NCBI GenBank assembly: GCA_965230005.1 | Contig: OZ245934.1 | Span: 1,736,001-1,800,000, forward strand | Direction of reading: 5' to 3' | From: SZUA-309 sp965230005 | GTDB taxonomy: Bacteria > Pseudomonadota > Gammaproteobacteria > Pseudomonadales > Azotimanducaceae | Length of the DNA: 64,000 bases | In this document: piece after piece, positions 1 through 8,103 of the stretch | How the letters are laid out: each line of letters opens with the position of its first letter | Numbering within the stretch: position 1 is the first letter of the stretch | Notes under the pieces: generated by a model | The model's input: only the letters and a program-made list of their open reading frames with translations | The model's database searches: none | What the model was told of the DNA's origin: nothing | Made by a program: the position numbers and the translations under genes

Positions 1-362
1 TCCTTCGTGAAGTAGGTGCGGTAAACCTCGTTGAACGCGTCATAGTGAGACACGTCCGAGCAGAACACCTGGACGACGACTACGTCGTCCCAGGTCATAC
101 CTGCGGTTGCCAAGGTGCCTTTGATCGAGTCGAGGACCACTTTCGCCTCGTCCGCTGGATCGTCTGGCACTTTGCCATCTACCACACCGATGGCGCCCGA
201 TACATATAGCGTGTCATCAACCATGACAGCTCCGCTGAACGGAGGGCGCTCGTCGCCAACTGAACGACCGTCGACATAGGACACTTCAGCGGCCCGTGCG
301 GCGCCTCCCAGCATAGAGACGAGCATGACAAGAATTAGGAACGGACTCTGTTTTCTCTGCAC
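1..362 (-). CDS. Exported RidA-family (YjgF/UK114) protein, C-terminus beyond the window
   Basis: Reverse-strand reading frame open to the left edge, so the C-terminus is missing. I place the start at a GTG (362-360) because GAGGGG lies 7 nt upstream and the frame then opens with a signal peptide: basic QRKQ, a hydrophobic stretch LILVMLVSMLGG, and an ARA-A cleavage-like site. The mature part reads like the Rid fold (PPFSGAVMVDDTLYVSGAIG, later DVVVVQVFCSDV and YRTYF). RidA proteins deaminate reactive enamines or imines in the cytoplasm; an exported copy points to a periplasmic role, which is not established here. It lies 58 nt downstream of an acyl-CoA ligase on the same strand, so co-transcription is likely. 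The arginine of the Rid active site lies in the missing part and cannot be checked. Confidence 0.8.
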   Translation of the reverse strand, partial: MQRKQSPFLILVMLVSMLGGAARAAEVSYVDGRSVGDERPPFSGAVMVDDTLYVSGAIGVVDGKVPDDPADEAKVVLDSIKGTLATAGMTWDDVVVVQVFCSDVSHYDAFNEVYRTYFTK

Positions 363-420
363 TGCACTACCCCTCGGTTAACAACGCGTTTGTCTGAAGA
401 CTACCTGGCCATTCCCAAAT

Positions 421-1986
421 CTAAGGGTTCCGCAGATCCTTCCGCAGAATTTTCCCCGATGCACTCTTCGGAATCGCATCGAGAATCTCCAACTCGCGGA
501 TCTGCTTGTAGCTGACGAGATGCTCGCTGACGAGCGCCTGGACTTCCTCCAGGGTGACCGTCTCATTCGGCGCCGGTGTAACGAACGCCTTCGGCAGTTC
601 GCCGGCTTCGTCATCCGGTATGCCGATCACTGCGACGTCGACGATTTTCGGGTGCGTGATCAGCAGCGCTTCGAGCTCTGCCGGTGCCACCTGGAATCCT
701 TTGTACTTGATCAGCTCCTTCAGGCGATCGACGATCGACATGTGGCCGTGTTCGTCGATGATGGCGATGTCACCGGTGTGCAGCCAGCCGTCTTCATCGA
801 TGGTCTCGGCCGTTGCCGTGGGGTTGTTCAGATAGCCCGTCATCACCTGCGGGCCGCGCACCCAGAGCTCGCCGCGACCACCCACGTCCTGATCTTCTCC
901 GGTGTCCGGGTCGACGATGCGACTCTCGGTGTTGGAGATCGTGACCCCGCTGGTTCCCGGACGGAAATCACCTTCTACCGTGGAGTGGCTGACCGGGCTC
1001 AGCTCGGTCATGCCATAACCCTGCACCACCTCGCAGCCGAGCCGCTCGGAGGCCTGGGCCGCGAGCTCAGCCCCAAGAGGCGCAGCGCCCGAGAACACCT
1101 GGCGGATCGACGACATGTCGTAGTCGCCGACGATGGGCGCGTTCGCAAGTCCAAGAATGATCGGCGGCACCGCGAAGAAGCGAGTGATTTTCAGGTCCTG
1201 CACGGCCTGCAGGGCTTCAACCATGTCGAAGCGGGGCATGGTGACAGCGGTTACGCCATTAGCGAGCAGCCCGTTCATGAGCACCTGCATGCCGTAGATG
1301 TGGAAGAACGGCAGTGCCGCGAGGGCGACTTCATCGCCCTGATAGATAATCGCGTGCTGGCACTGCTCGATGTTCGCGACCAGATTCCGATGCGTCAGCA
1401 TCACGCCCTTCGGCAAGCCAGTGGTACCGGACGAATAAGGCAGCACCACCGTATGCGTCTCGAGGTCCACGGGCACCTGCTCGATCGCTTCGCCAAAAAG
1501 CTCGGACAAGGCCGTGGTGTCGGGCACTGCGTCGCCCATCACCACCACTTCTGTCACGTCCGTGCCTTCCGCGGCCGCAAGCGCCGTCTCGGCAAACATG
1601 GGCACGGTGATCAGCATGCTGGCGCCGGCATCGTTGAGCTGATGCCGGACTTCTTCCGGGCCGTAGGTGGGATTGATGGTCGTCACTGCAGCCCCCGCGA
1701 CCGCCACACCATGAAAAACGATGGCGTACTCAGGAATGTTCGGCGCCATGAGCCCAACCACCTTGCCTGGTCCATAGCCACGGGCAGCCAGACCGCCGGC
1801 CAGCGAGTGGATGGCCGCACTCAGCTCCGCGAAGGTATAGGCGCTGGCGCCGCTGGTATCGCGAATCGCCGTGCGGTCGGCAAGCTCTGAAGCTTTGCGC
1901 AACACGTGGGTGGTAATGGTGACGTCCGGAATTTCAACGGCAGGGAGCGGGCTCGAGTGAATGATCATCGACTGAACGGTCCTCAC
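421..1986 (-). CDS. 4CL-type AMP-dependent acyl-CoA ligase
   Basis: ANL-superfamily adenylating enzyme of 521 residues, the usual length. The P-loop SSGTTGLPKGVMLTHRN, the A5 motif GYGMTELSP, the A7 motif GWLHTGDIA, the hinge VDRLKELIKYKGFQVAP and the C-terminal catalytic lysine in PKSASGKILRKDLR are all present. It should activate a carboxylic acid to its CoA thioester through an acyl-AMP; the overall look is that of 4-coumarate or medium/long-chain acyl-CoA ligases. The substrate cannot be read from sequence. The start is uncertain by six codons, with MIIHSSP at 1968 as the alternative. It lies 61 nt downstream of a PhyH-HEAT dioxygenase and upstream of the RidA-like gene, probably one transcript. 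Confidence 0.92.
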   Translation of the reverse strand: MRTVQSMIIHSSPLPAVEIPDVTITTHVLRKASELADRTAIRDTSGASAYTFAELSAAIHSLAGGLAARGYGPGKVVGLMAPNIPEYAIVFHGVAVAGAAVTTINPTYGPEEVRHQLNDAGASMLITVPMFAETALAAAEGTDVTEVVVMGDAVPDTTALSELFGEAIEQVPVDLETHTVVLPYSSGTTGLPKGVMLTHRNLVANIEQCQHAIIYQGDEVALAALPFFHIYGMQVLMNGLLANGVTAVTMPRFDMVEALQAVQDLKITRFFAVPPIILGLANAPIVGDYDMSSIRQVFSGAAPLGAELAAQASERLGCEVVQGYGMTELSPVSHSTVEGDFRPGTSGVTISNTESRIVDPDTGEDQDVGGRGELWVRGPQVMTGYLNNPTATAETIDEDGWLHTGDIAIIDEHGHMSIVDRLKELIKYKGFQVAPAELEALLITHPKIVDVAVIGIPDDEAGELPKAFVTPAPNETVTLEEVQALVSEHLVSYKQIRELEILDAIPKSASGKILRKDLRNP

Positions 1987-2047
1987 AAGGGATCGGTTGA
2001 GTGAAAAGGTCGCCTAGTTTACGCGGTCAGCGCCGAATCAGCAGCCG

Positions 2048-3613
2048 TCAGCGGCTGCCCGCCTCTGAGCGGGGCACCATACTCCAGCGTCGGGCATTCA
2101 GGGCGCGGAGCGCATCGCCATCGGCCGATTCGACAGCCAGGGCCTCCGCCAGCATCCCGAAGACGTAGCGATCGGTTTCGGTCAACAGCAGTTCCGCCAG
2201 CGCAGAACGGACCTCGTCGCTCAGCGCGTGGTTGGAGGCAGCCAGCAGCACGGCATAGGCGGCGGACTCCCGGACCGTGGACCGGGACAGACCGGCCACC
2301 CCCGTGTTGTCAGGCTCAGCACCCGGTAGCAGCCGATCGATGAGGGCGGTCAGCATCTCTTCTGTGTCCAACGCGCTGTTGCGGGCGATCTGGCCCAGCG
2401 CGTAAGCCATGTTTGAGCGGGCCAGGTCATCGGGTTCCTCGCCCAGCCGCTCGATGAGCGCCTCGGCACCCGGCGACCAGGCGGCCCCCAGCGCAAAGGC
2501 GGCAAAGCGGCGCACGCTCGCCTGCTCATCACCCAGCGCTGTCTCCAGGGCATCGCCGGCCTCATCACAGCGTTGCCGCAGCCCATAGGCGCTGGCCCGG
2601 CGCACACTTTCTGCCTCGTGGTGCAGCCCGCTCACCAGCACATCGAGACTCGCGGCGCTCGTGTCTGCACCCAGGCGATAGGCGGCCGCGACCTTTTCGT
2701 TTTCCCGCCCCTCCCGCAAGGCCTGCCCGCACCGAGTGAGCTCCTGCGCAGAGAGGGCAGCTCTGTAGCGACTGCCGTCGGTCCAGGCCCAGATCGAGGT
2801 GACGATCGGTTTCAAGTCTTCCCGCAGACCCTCGAGTGAGGGCAGTTCGTAACCGTCCTGAGCCGCCGGTTCCTGGGTGCGCGCGTAGTAGAACTTGAAC
2901 ATGTAACGCGGCGCCTGCTCCGGCAGAGTGCGGCTGCCCCGGTGGATCAGATCGTAGTTACCAATGACCACGGAGCCGGCGGGCACCTGCACAAAGCGCC
3001 GTTCGAGATCGGGAATCGCAAGCTTGGCGACGGACGCGGCAAGGACTTCGTCCCGCACCGCCAGATCTGCATCGGCCAGGGTCGATCGCCTGAGGTCAGG
3101 ATCAATAGGGTCTCCCGAACGCCAGGTGCCGTCGGGGTGCTCGATGTCCGTGGTCCAGTACTGGGTGCCCGGCAGGATCTCCGTGGGGCCGTTGTCGAGG
3201 GTCACCGCCTGCGGATAGTAGAAGAGGATCAACCAGTCCGGCCGGTGACTCCGATAGTGACCGCGTTCGTTCCAGGGCAGATTGCCGTCCTGGTGAAAGG
3301 GCTGATCGCTTGGCTGACTCTGGTGCAGAAAGTGATGCGGATGCAGCTGAGCGCGCTCCCCGAGCAGGCTCTGGACGGCGCCCTGCACCGCCGGGTCCCC
3401 GAGCATCCGGTCGATCTCCGGGATCGCTGCTCTGACGTTGTCTCCCAGCACCTCAAGGTGCGCCGTTTGCGGTCGGCCGCGGGCCATCGCCTGTTGCTCA
3501 TCGGCCTTCTGCCAGAGGAACGCGTGGTCCTCCGCACTCATGGCGGTCGGTTGGATCACGAGGTACCCGTTGCTGAGGAATTCGAGGCGCTGTTCTCTGG
3601 AGAGGTTTGTCAT
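2048..3613 (-). CDS. PhyH-type Fe(II)/2-oxoglutarate dioxygenase fused to HEAT repeats
   Basis: Two-part protein of 521 residues. Residues 1-250 are a phytanoyl-CoA dioxygenase-like double-stranded beta helix with the iron facial triad visible: H107 and D109 in PFHQDGNLPW and a distal H224 in YDLIHRGSRTLP, followed by an arginine (R236) that could bind 2-oxoglutarate. About residues 320-500 are alpha-helical HEAT/PBS-lyase-like repeats (VRRASAYGLRQR, VRRFAAFALGAAW, ARSNMAYALGQIAR). PhyH proteins are usually about 270-300 residues without such a tail, so the HEAT part probably recognises a protein partner or large substrate. No signal peptide, so cytoplasmic. It is first in a likely operon with the acyl-CoA ligase and the RidA-like gene. 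Confidence 0.85.
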   Translation of the reverse strand: MTNLSREQRLEFLSNGYLVIQPTAMSAEDHAFLWQKADEQQAMARGRPQTAHLEVLGDNVRAAIPEIDRMLGDPAVQGAVQSLLGERAQLHPHHFLHQSQPSDQPFHQDGNLPWNERGHYRSHRPDWLILFYYPQAVTLDNGPTEILPGTQYWTTDIEHPDGTWRSGDPIDPDLRRSTLADADLAVRDEVLAASVAKLAIPDLERRFVQVPAGSVVIGNYDLIHRGSRTLPEQAPRYMFKFYYARTQEPAAQDGYELPSLEGLREDLKPIVTSIWAWTDGSRYRAALSAQELTRCGQALREGRENEKVAAAYRLGADTSAASLDVLVSGLHHEAESVRRASAYGLRQRCDEAGDALETALGDEQASVRRFAAFALGAAWSPGAEALIERLGEEPDDLARSNMAYALGQIARNSALDTEEMLTALIDRLLPGAEPDNTGVAGLSRSTVRESAAYAVLLAASNHALSDEVRSALAELLLTETDRYVFGMLAEALAVESADGDALRALNARRWSMVPRSEAGSR

Positions 3614-3744
3614 GGGCGATCAGTAGCTTATCGCCGCGCTCTTCCGCAGGAAACCGCAGCCTCACACGACCGGCAGGAAGGCTGATACTCGATCGTCATC
3701 CGGTTTCGACGATAAACTGACTGAGCACGCCAACGAGATCATCG

Positions 3745-4470
3745 ATGACCGCGCCTGTACTGACCCCGGAAACCATTTCGGCCTTTCACGCCAACGGCTT
3801 CGCCGTGCTGCCGCGCCTGGTCGACGAGGCAGGTCTGGGGGCGCTGAAGTCGACCTACGATCAGCTTCTCGCCGGCGAGCTGGACACCACCGGCTCCAGA
3901 GACGACTACCTCGGTGACCTTACCCGCCAGCTGGTCGGACCGGAGCACTGTCATGCGCTGTTCCGCGACAACGCAGCCCTCGACGCGGGACGAGCCATCG
4001 CCGCCCAGCTCTTCGATTGGGAACCGACGTTCCTCTACTCGCAACTGCTCTACAAACCCGCCGGCCACCCCCATGAGACGCCCTGGCACCAGGATGCCGC
4101 CTATACGCACATGCCGTTCACCCGGCCGGGCTCCCCAACCCCACCGGTAACGGCTCAATTCTGGTTAGCGCTTGATGATGCGGACGAGGAGAACGGCTGC
4201 ATGCATTTTCACCCGCCGACCGGTGCAGACGGGCTGCTCCCGCACAGGGTGGTGGCCGGCGGGGACAACAATCCCGCACGACTGCTCGGCCTGATTGACG
4301 CCGCTGCGGTCATCGACCCGGAAAAAGTCACGCCCTGCCCGATCAGCGCAGGCTGTGCGACGGTGCACGTGGGCGGCACGCTGCACTGCACACCCGCCAA
4401 TCGCTCCAGCCGCCCGAGGCGCGCCTACATTTTCAACTTCGCCGATCGCGCCTACGTCGAAAAGCGCTGA
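3745..4470 (+). CDS. PhyH-family dioxygenase
   Basis: Compact 241-residue member of the phytanoyl-CoA dioxygenase family. The iron ligands are H115 and D117 in TPWHQDAAYTHMP and H214 in GGTLHCTPANRS; an arginine-rich SSRPRRAYIF follows, where the 2-oxoglutarate-binding arginine normally sits. It should hydroxylate an unknown, possibly CoA-linked or small organic, substrate. It is divergent from the PhyH-HEAT gene (131 bp between starts) and convergent with the TetR gene. No strong Shine-Dalgarno is visible before the ATG; the start is chosen because the N-terminal helix LTPETISAFHANGFAVLP is the standard PhyH opening. Confidence 0.85.
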   Translation: MTAPVLTPETISAFHANGFAVLPRLVDEAGLGALKSTYDQLLAGELDTTGSRDDYLGDLTRQLVGPEHCHALFRDNAALDAGRAIAAQLFDWEPTFLYSQLLYKPAGHPHETPWHQDAAYTHMPFTRPGSPTPPVTAQFWLALDDADEENGCMHFHPPTGADGLLPHRVVAGGDNNPARLLGLIDAAAVIDPEKVTPCPISAGCATVHVGGTLHCTPANRSSRPRRAYIFNFADRAYVEKR

Positions 4471-4477
4471 AGCAACG

Positions 4478-5098
4478 TCAGGGGATCAGTAACGACGCCA
4501 CAAAATCGGCGTGGGCTTCGATGACGTCCGGGTCACGGGGATCCACACCCGTGAGGCGCTGACAGTTCGCCGGCACCGAGAAGATCAGGGTGCTGGCTCC
4601 GAGCAGTGCAAAGAGCGCATGGGGCAGCTGGCGCTCGTCGTCTCCCGCTCTCTGCAGCAGTCCCAGGTGCTGCATCATCTCGAAGGCCGGCTGAATGTGC
4701 GTGTCGACGAGCCATTCGGTGCGTTCATCGAAGCGATGCCCCTGATCAACGATGAAGCGGAAGAACTCGGGGTGTGAAGCCATCGTCCGGACGTAGCTGC
4801 GAATAAGCTCCCGGGCTCGTTCCGATGCGCTGACTTCCTGCGCGAGGCCCAGCTGCGCCATGAAGCCTTCACGCAAGGTGCCGAACACCCGATCCGCCGC
4901 CGCCCGCCAGAGCAGGTCTTTGTTGCGGAAGTGGTAGGTGAGCAGGCCCTGCTCGATGTCCGCCCTGCGGGCAATCTCGCGCGTGCTGGCAGCTTCGAAG
5001 CCGAGTTCTGCAAAGGCCGCCACCGCGGCTTTGAGGATTCTGTTCCGGGTTTCATCCGCGTGGGCTGCCGGCTGTCGTTTTCGTCGTTTTCCAGGCAT
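4478..5098 (-). CDS. TetR/AcrR-family transcriptional regulator
   Basis: 206 residues, typical TetR length. The N-terminal helix-turn-helix is clear: RNRILKAAVAAFAELGFEAASTREIARRADIEQGLLTYHF (read in two pieces, residues about 18-57), preceded by a basic leader KRRKRQ. The C-terminal half is a helical ligand domain with no recognisable specificity. It is divergent from the COQ4-motif gene with 79 bp between the start codons and likely controls that promoter and itself; a sigma70-like promoter for the neighbour lies in this gap. Confidence 0.9.
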   Translation of the reverse strand: MPGKRRKRQPAAHADETRNRILKAAVAAFAELGFEAASTREIARRADIEQGLLTYHFRNKDLLWRAAADRVFGTLREGFMAQLGLAQEVSASERARELIRSYVRTMASHPEFFRFIVDQGHRFDERTEWLVDTHIQPAFEMMQHLGLLQRAGDDERQLPHALFALLGASTLIFSVPANCQRLTGVDPRDPDVIEAHADFVASLLIP

Positions 5099-5115
5099 CG
5101 AAGCAATTTAGTCAG

Positions 5116-5143
5116 TTGACATAATCTGTGCAAGGCGTATTTT
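5116..5143 (+). promoter_or_regulatory. Sigma70-like promoter for the COQ4-motif gene
   Basis: TTGACA (5116-5121, perfect -35) is followed after 16 bp by TATTTT (5138-5143, -10). Transcription would begin near 5150, inside the longest open frame but upstream of the ATG at 5178, which supports the ATG as the true start. The gap is shared with the divergent TetR gene, so this is the likely point of TetR control. Confidence 0.55.
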
Positions 5144-5177
5144 GTCATACGACCTAACTGCTTCGGGGTCCGCAACG

Positions 5178-6176
5178 ATGAAACTATTCCGTCCTGACTT
5201 GGATTCGGTGACTGCTCAACTACGCGCCCTGATGACCATCGCCCGCGCCGGCTCGGCAGGGCTCAGCCAGCCTCAGCGCGCGCTGGTGCTCGCGATGCGT
5301 GACGTCATATTTCGCGGAGGGGAGGAGATCGAGGATCTGCCACCGATTTCACCCGCAGACCTCGCCGCGCAGCTCGCCGACGAAGACCAGTCCCTGCAGC
5401 TGATTCGCCTGATGGTCATCGTCTGTGTCGCCGATGGCATTCCCGATCGCGAGCAGGTCGCGCTCGTCGCTGCTTTCGCTGAAGCGCTGGCCGTTAAAGA
5501 GCCGGCCACCAGAGTCATTACTTATCTAGCAAACGGCCAGATGCTTCGATTTCGGATCGCTTTTCTCCGTCGCTCCCACATCCGTCACTATTTCCGCAAC
5601 ACCTACCAGATGGCCGGCGGCGTTCTACCGGTGATCCGCGCGGTGCTCCGATTTCGCGGTGTGCTGGGCGAAGATCAGACAAGCGTGGCGAGGTACGCGA
5701 CACTGGAAGCACTGCCCCCGGAGACCCTCGGCTATCAGTTCTACCGACACTGCAGAGAGGCACAGATTGCGTTCCCTGGTGAAAAGGGCGGCTTTCCCGT
5801 GGGTGCAGTTTTCCACGATGTCACTCATGTGCTGAGCGGGTACGACGCGTCGGCCCAGGGTGAGCTGAAGAACGCCGCCTTTCAGGCGGGCTACACCCAG
5901 GGATCACACGACTACTTTACGTGGCTGATTGCCATGATCCTGCACGGCGCTCGAGTCAATCTGACCCCATTTCCCATGCCGAACATCGAAGGCCTGCTGG
6001 CGGAACGCGGACTGGCAGAAGACATGATCCGGGAGCTCGACCGGGGTACTTCCGTGAAGGTGGATCTCGGTAACGCCTGGGATTTCTGGGACTACGCGGA
6101 GGTGCCCATCGAGGAAATGCGCGAGCATCTGGGCATCGCTCCACAACAGACGAGCCAAGTGAGCGCAAGCGCTTGA
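5178..6176 (+). CDS. COQ4-motif protein with TerB-like N-terminal region
   Basis: 332 residues starting at the ATG downstream of the promoter. The central part carries FHDVTHVLSGYDASAQGE, which fits the COQ4 metal motif H-D-x2-H-x11-E exactly (H213, D214, H217, E229). COQ4 is a ubiquinone-biosynthesis protein that binds zinc or another metal. The region before it (about residues 15-110) is helical and reads like a TerB/DjlA-type module (LIRLMVIVCVADGIPDREQV), and conserved aromatic stretches follow (WLIAMILHGARVNLTPFPMP). No signal peptide or clear membrane helix. I infer a metal-dependent, perhaps quinone- or lipid-linked, function under TetR control; the exact reaction is unknown. No other ubiquinone genes are adjacent. 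Confidence 0.65.
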   Translation: MKLFRPDLDSVTAQLRALMTIARAGSAGLSQPQRALVLAMRDVIFRGGEEIEDLPPISPADLAAQLADEDQSLQLIRLMVIVCVADGIPDREQVALVAAFAEALAVKEPATRVITYLANGQMLRFRIAFLRRSHIRHYFRNTYQMAGGVLPVIRAVLRFRGVLGEDQTSVARYATLEALPPETLGYQFYRHCREAQIAFPGEKGGFPVGAVFHDVTHVLSGYDASAQGELKNAAFQAGYTQGSHDYFTWLIAMILHGARVNLTPFPMPNIEGLLAERGLAEDMIRELDRGTSVKVDLGNAWDFWDYAEVPIEEMREHLGIAPQQTSQVSASA

Positions 6177-6198
6177 GGACAGCGCCAATCGCTCACGT

Positions 6199-7092
6199 CT
6201 ACCTCTGGTCACCTTGAAAGGACCTGAGCAGGAAATCTGCGAATGCCCTGGCTGACGCTTTGGCTTGCCCGGCACCCGGCAACACCGCGTTCGTTTCAAT
6301 GGTGCCCATCTCCCAGTCTTCCAACAGCTGCACCAGGGCGCCACTTTCCAGCTCAGCGCGACAGGCAATTTCAGCCGTAGACACTATCCCCAGACCCGCC
6401 ACGGCGGCCGCCGTCGTGCCTTCGTTGACCGTAATGTTGAGCTGAGACTCGACACGCACTGACGTCGACTTGCCGTCTTTCTCGAAGCGCCAGCCCGCGG
6501 GAATGGCACTCGCCGGCCCTAACACCACCTCATGGTTGACGAGATCAGCCGGCGTGCGCGGTGCCTCTACTCTCTGCAGATAGCTCGGAGATGCCACAAT
6601 GATTCGAGGTGTATCGCAGAGTTTCCTCGCAATCATCGTCGAGTCGGGCAACGCGCCAAACCGGAACACGACGTCAATCGCCTCCTCAATGAGCTCCTGA
6701 CGGGAATCCGTTAAAACCAGATCCATGTGCAGGCCAGGATGTTCCCGCAGGAACGCTGGCATCCTGGGAATCAGCTCCCGCACGGCAAAGCTGGTGGCGG
6801 CGCCAACTCTCAAGCGCCCCCGGAGCTCGCCATCGCCGCGTACCAGATGGTCCGCCTCTTCCAGCGACGAGAGGATCGGGTCAACCCGGGCCAGATACTC
6901 GATCCCCGCGTCGGTGAGCTTCATGGCATGGGTGCTTCGAACAAAGAGCACGGCCCCAAGGTCCGCTTCGAGCTTCGAGATGATTCTCGACACCGAGGGT
7001 TGGGAAAGCCCTGATTCCTTACCCGCCGCCGTAAAGCTACCGGTTCTGGCCACCCGAACAAAAAGCCGCAGCGAGGAGATCCGGTCATTCAT
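6199..7092 (-). CDS. LysR-family transcriptional regulator
   Basis: 297 residues with the standard LysR layout: N-terminal winged helix (RLFVRVARTGSFTAAGKESG, then LSQPSVSRIISKLEADLGAVLF) and a periplasmic-binding-protein-like co-inducer domain (LRVGAATSFAVRELIPRMP, ALPDSTMIARKLCDTPRIIV). Closest by appearance to the CrgA/DsdC-like branch that often controls neighbouring redox or detoxification genes. It is divergent from the peroxiredoxin block and separated from it by a 310-bp region with a TTCGA/TCGAA inverted repeat. Confidence 0.93.
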   Translation of the reverse strand: MNDRISSLRLFVRVARTGSFTAAGKESGLSQPSVSRIISKLEADLGAVLFVRSTHAMKLTDAGIEYLARVDPILSSLEEADHLVRGDGELRGRLRVGAATSFAVRELIPRMPAFLREHPGLHMDLVLTDSRQELIEEAIDVVFRFGALPDSTMIARKLCDTPRIIVASPSYLQRVEAPRTPADLVNHEVVLGPASAIPAGWRFEKDGKSTSVRVESQLNITVNEGTTAAAVAGLGIVSTAEIACRAELESGALVQLLEDWEMGTIETNAVLPGAGQAKASARAFADFLLRSFQGDQR

Positions 7093-7164
7093 TCGCGCTC
7101 CCTCTCCTCTGTCGTCCGCTAATCATTCGCTTGTCATTCTTTTTTCAAATAACCAATAGCCATT

Positions 7165-7191
7165 TTCGAATACTACATATCCCATATCGAA
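7165..7191. promoter_or_regulatory. Inverted repeat, candidate LysR operator
   Basis: Perfect arms TTCGA (7165-7169) and TCGAA (7187-7191) enclose 17 bp rich in A and T, in the gap between the divergent LysR gene and the redox genes. LysR regulators bind T-N11-A dyads in such gaps, so this is the best candidate operator. The rest of 7093-7236 is AT-richer than its surroundings and has no other feature I can support. Confidence 0.4.
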
Positions 7192-7236
7192 TAACAAATA
7201 CTGCGCCTCAGTCCTTGAGCGACAGGAGCGAAAAAG

Positions 7237-7368
7237 ATGAGACGACCGAGACAACTTCGAAACTGGCTTTCGCGCGCCCTCTTCACCACGAACACGCGAA
7301 CGGTCTGCAACTACTCAAACGACTACTACGGGGACCAGCTGTGCAAACCCGCCGGTGGGTACCTCTAA
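7237..7368 (+). CDS. Small 43-residue protein with two cysteines
   Basis: Open frame ATG to TAA with a good Shine-Dalgarno: AGGAG at 7224-7228, 8 nt before the ATG. The product is basic at the N-terminus (MRRPRQLRNWLSRALF) and ends in a polar aromatic tail with NDYYGDQLCKPAGGYL; the two cysteines are at residues 24 and 36. No family recognised. It precedes the peroxiredoxin gene by 34 nt on the same strand and would share its transcript. The ribosome site and cysteine pair beside redox enzymes support it being real; codon statistics were not computed. Confidence 0.45.
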   Translation: MRRPRQLRNWLSRALFTTNTRTVCNYSNDYYGDQLCKPAGGYL

Positions 7369-7402
7369 ACCAGCTAACGAACATCTGACAGGACAGAAGC
7401 CA

Positions 7403-8062
7403 ATGACCCTTCAAGCAAAATTAGACGCCTTCAAAATCCAGTTCGAAGCGCAGGCACCTGCGGCAGCGATTGAGGCATTTCATCGCTCCACTCGCGAGCT
7501 GATCGACAACGGAAACGCGAGTCGAGCGCTTCGTGCCGGACAGACCGCCCCGGAATTCACGCTCACGGATTCCGACGGCAACGATGTGTCTTCTCGGGCC
7601 CTCCTCGCGAAAGGACCGCTCGTGGTGACTTTTTACCGCGGCGCATGGTGCCCGTACTGCAACATCGAGCTTCAGGCACTCGAAGCAGTCGCTGACGACA
7701 TTCGCGCTCGCGGCGCCAACCTCGTTGCGGTCTCTATGCAGAACGCCTCGAGCAGCCGCAAGTCGCAGCGCGAAAACAACCTGAGCTTCCCGATCCTGAG
7801 CGACCAGGGCGGCGAACTCTCCCAGGCCTTTGGTGTGCGATGGAACGTGCAAGCGTACGCCCGGAAGTACTTCGCCGAGTTCGGCGTAGACCTCCCGACC
7901 ATTCATGGCGACGGCGAATGGAACCTGCCCATGCCGGCGCGTTACGTGATTTCCAGCAACGGCACCATCGAATACGCCGAAGTTAACCCCGACTACACGC
8001 AGCGCCCGGAAACGGACGACCTCTTTCCGGTCCTGGACAACCTCATTCGTTCGGCCGCCTGA
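7403..8062 (+). CDS. Peroxiredoxin-like (AhpC/TSA family) thiol protein
   Basis: 219 residues from an ATG preceded by an AGGACAG-type ribosome site. Thioredoxin-fold redoxin domain from about residue 45: GQTAPEFTLTDSDGNDV, then YRGAWCPYCNIELQALE with C83 and C86 as a CxxC pair rather than the single peroxidatic cysteine of typical 2-Cys peroxiredoxins. This is the PRX-like2/AhpC-TSA branch; it likely reduces peroxides or acts as a thiol-disulfide reductase in the cytoplasm (no signal peptide). First large gene of a block with a second redoxin and an AhpD-like protein, under probable LysR control. Confidence 0.9.
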   Translation: MTLQAKLDAFKIQFEAQAPAAAIEAFHRSTRELIDNGNASRALRAGQTAPEFTLTDSDGNDVSSRALLAKGPLVVTFYRGAWCPYCNIELQALEAVADDIRARGANLVAVSMQNASSSRKSQRENNLSFPILSDQGGELSQAFGVRWNVQAYARKYFAEFGVDLPTIHGDGEWNLPMPARYVISSNGTIEYAEVNPDYTQRPETDDLFPVLDNLIRSAA

Positions 8063-8103
8063 AAGCAGCCGCTTTAACCACAGAGATCGCAAGTATACTG
8101 ACC

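Noticed and set aside
7131..7388. 85-codon frame upstream of the peroxiredoxin gene
   Set aside because: No ribosome site and an artificial-looking sequence; the 43-codon frame at 7237 in another reading frame has a good one.
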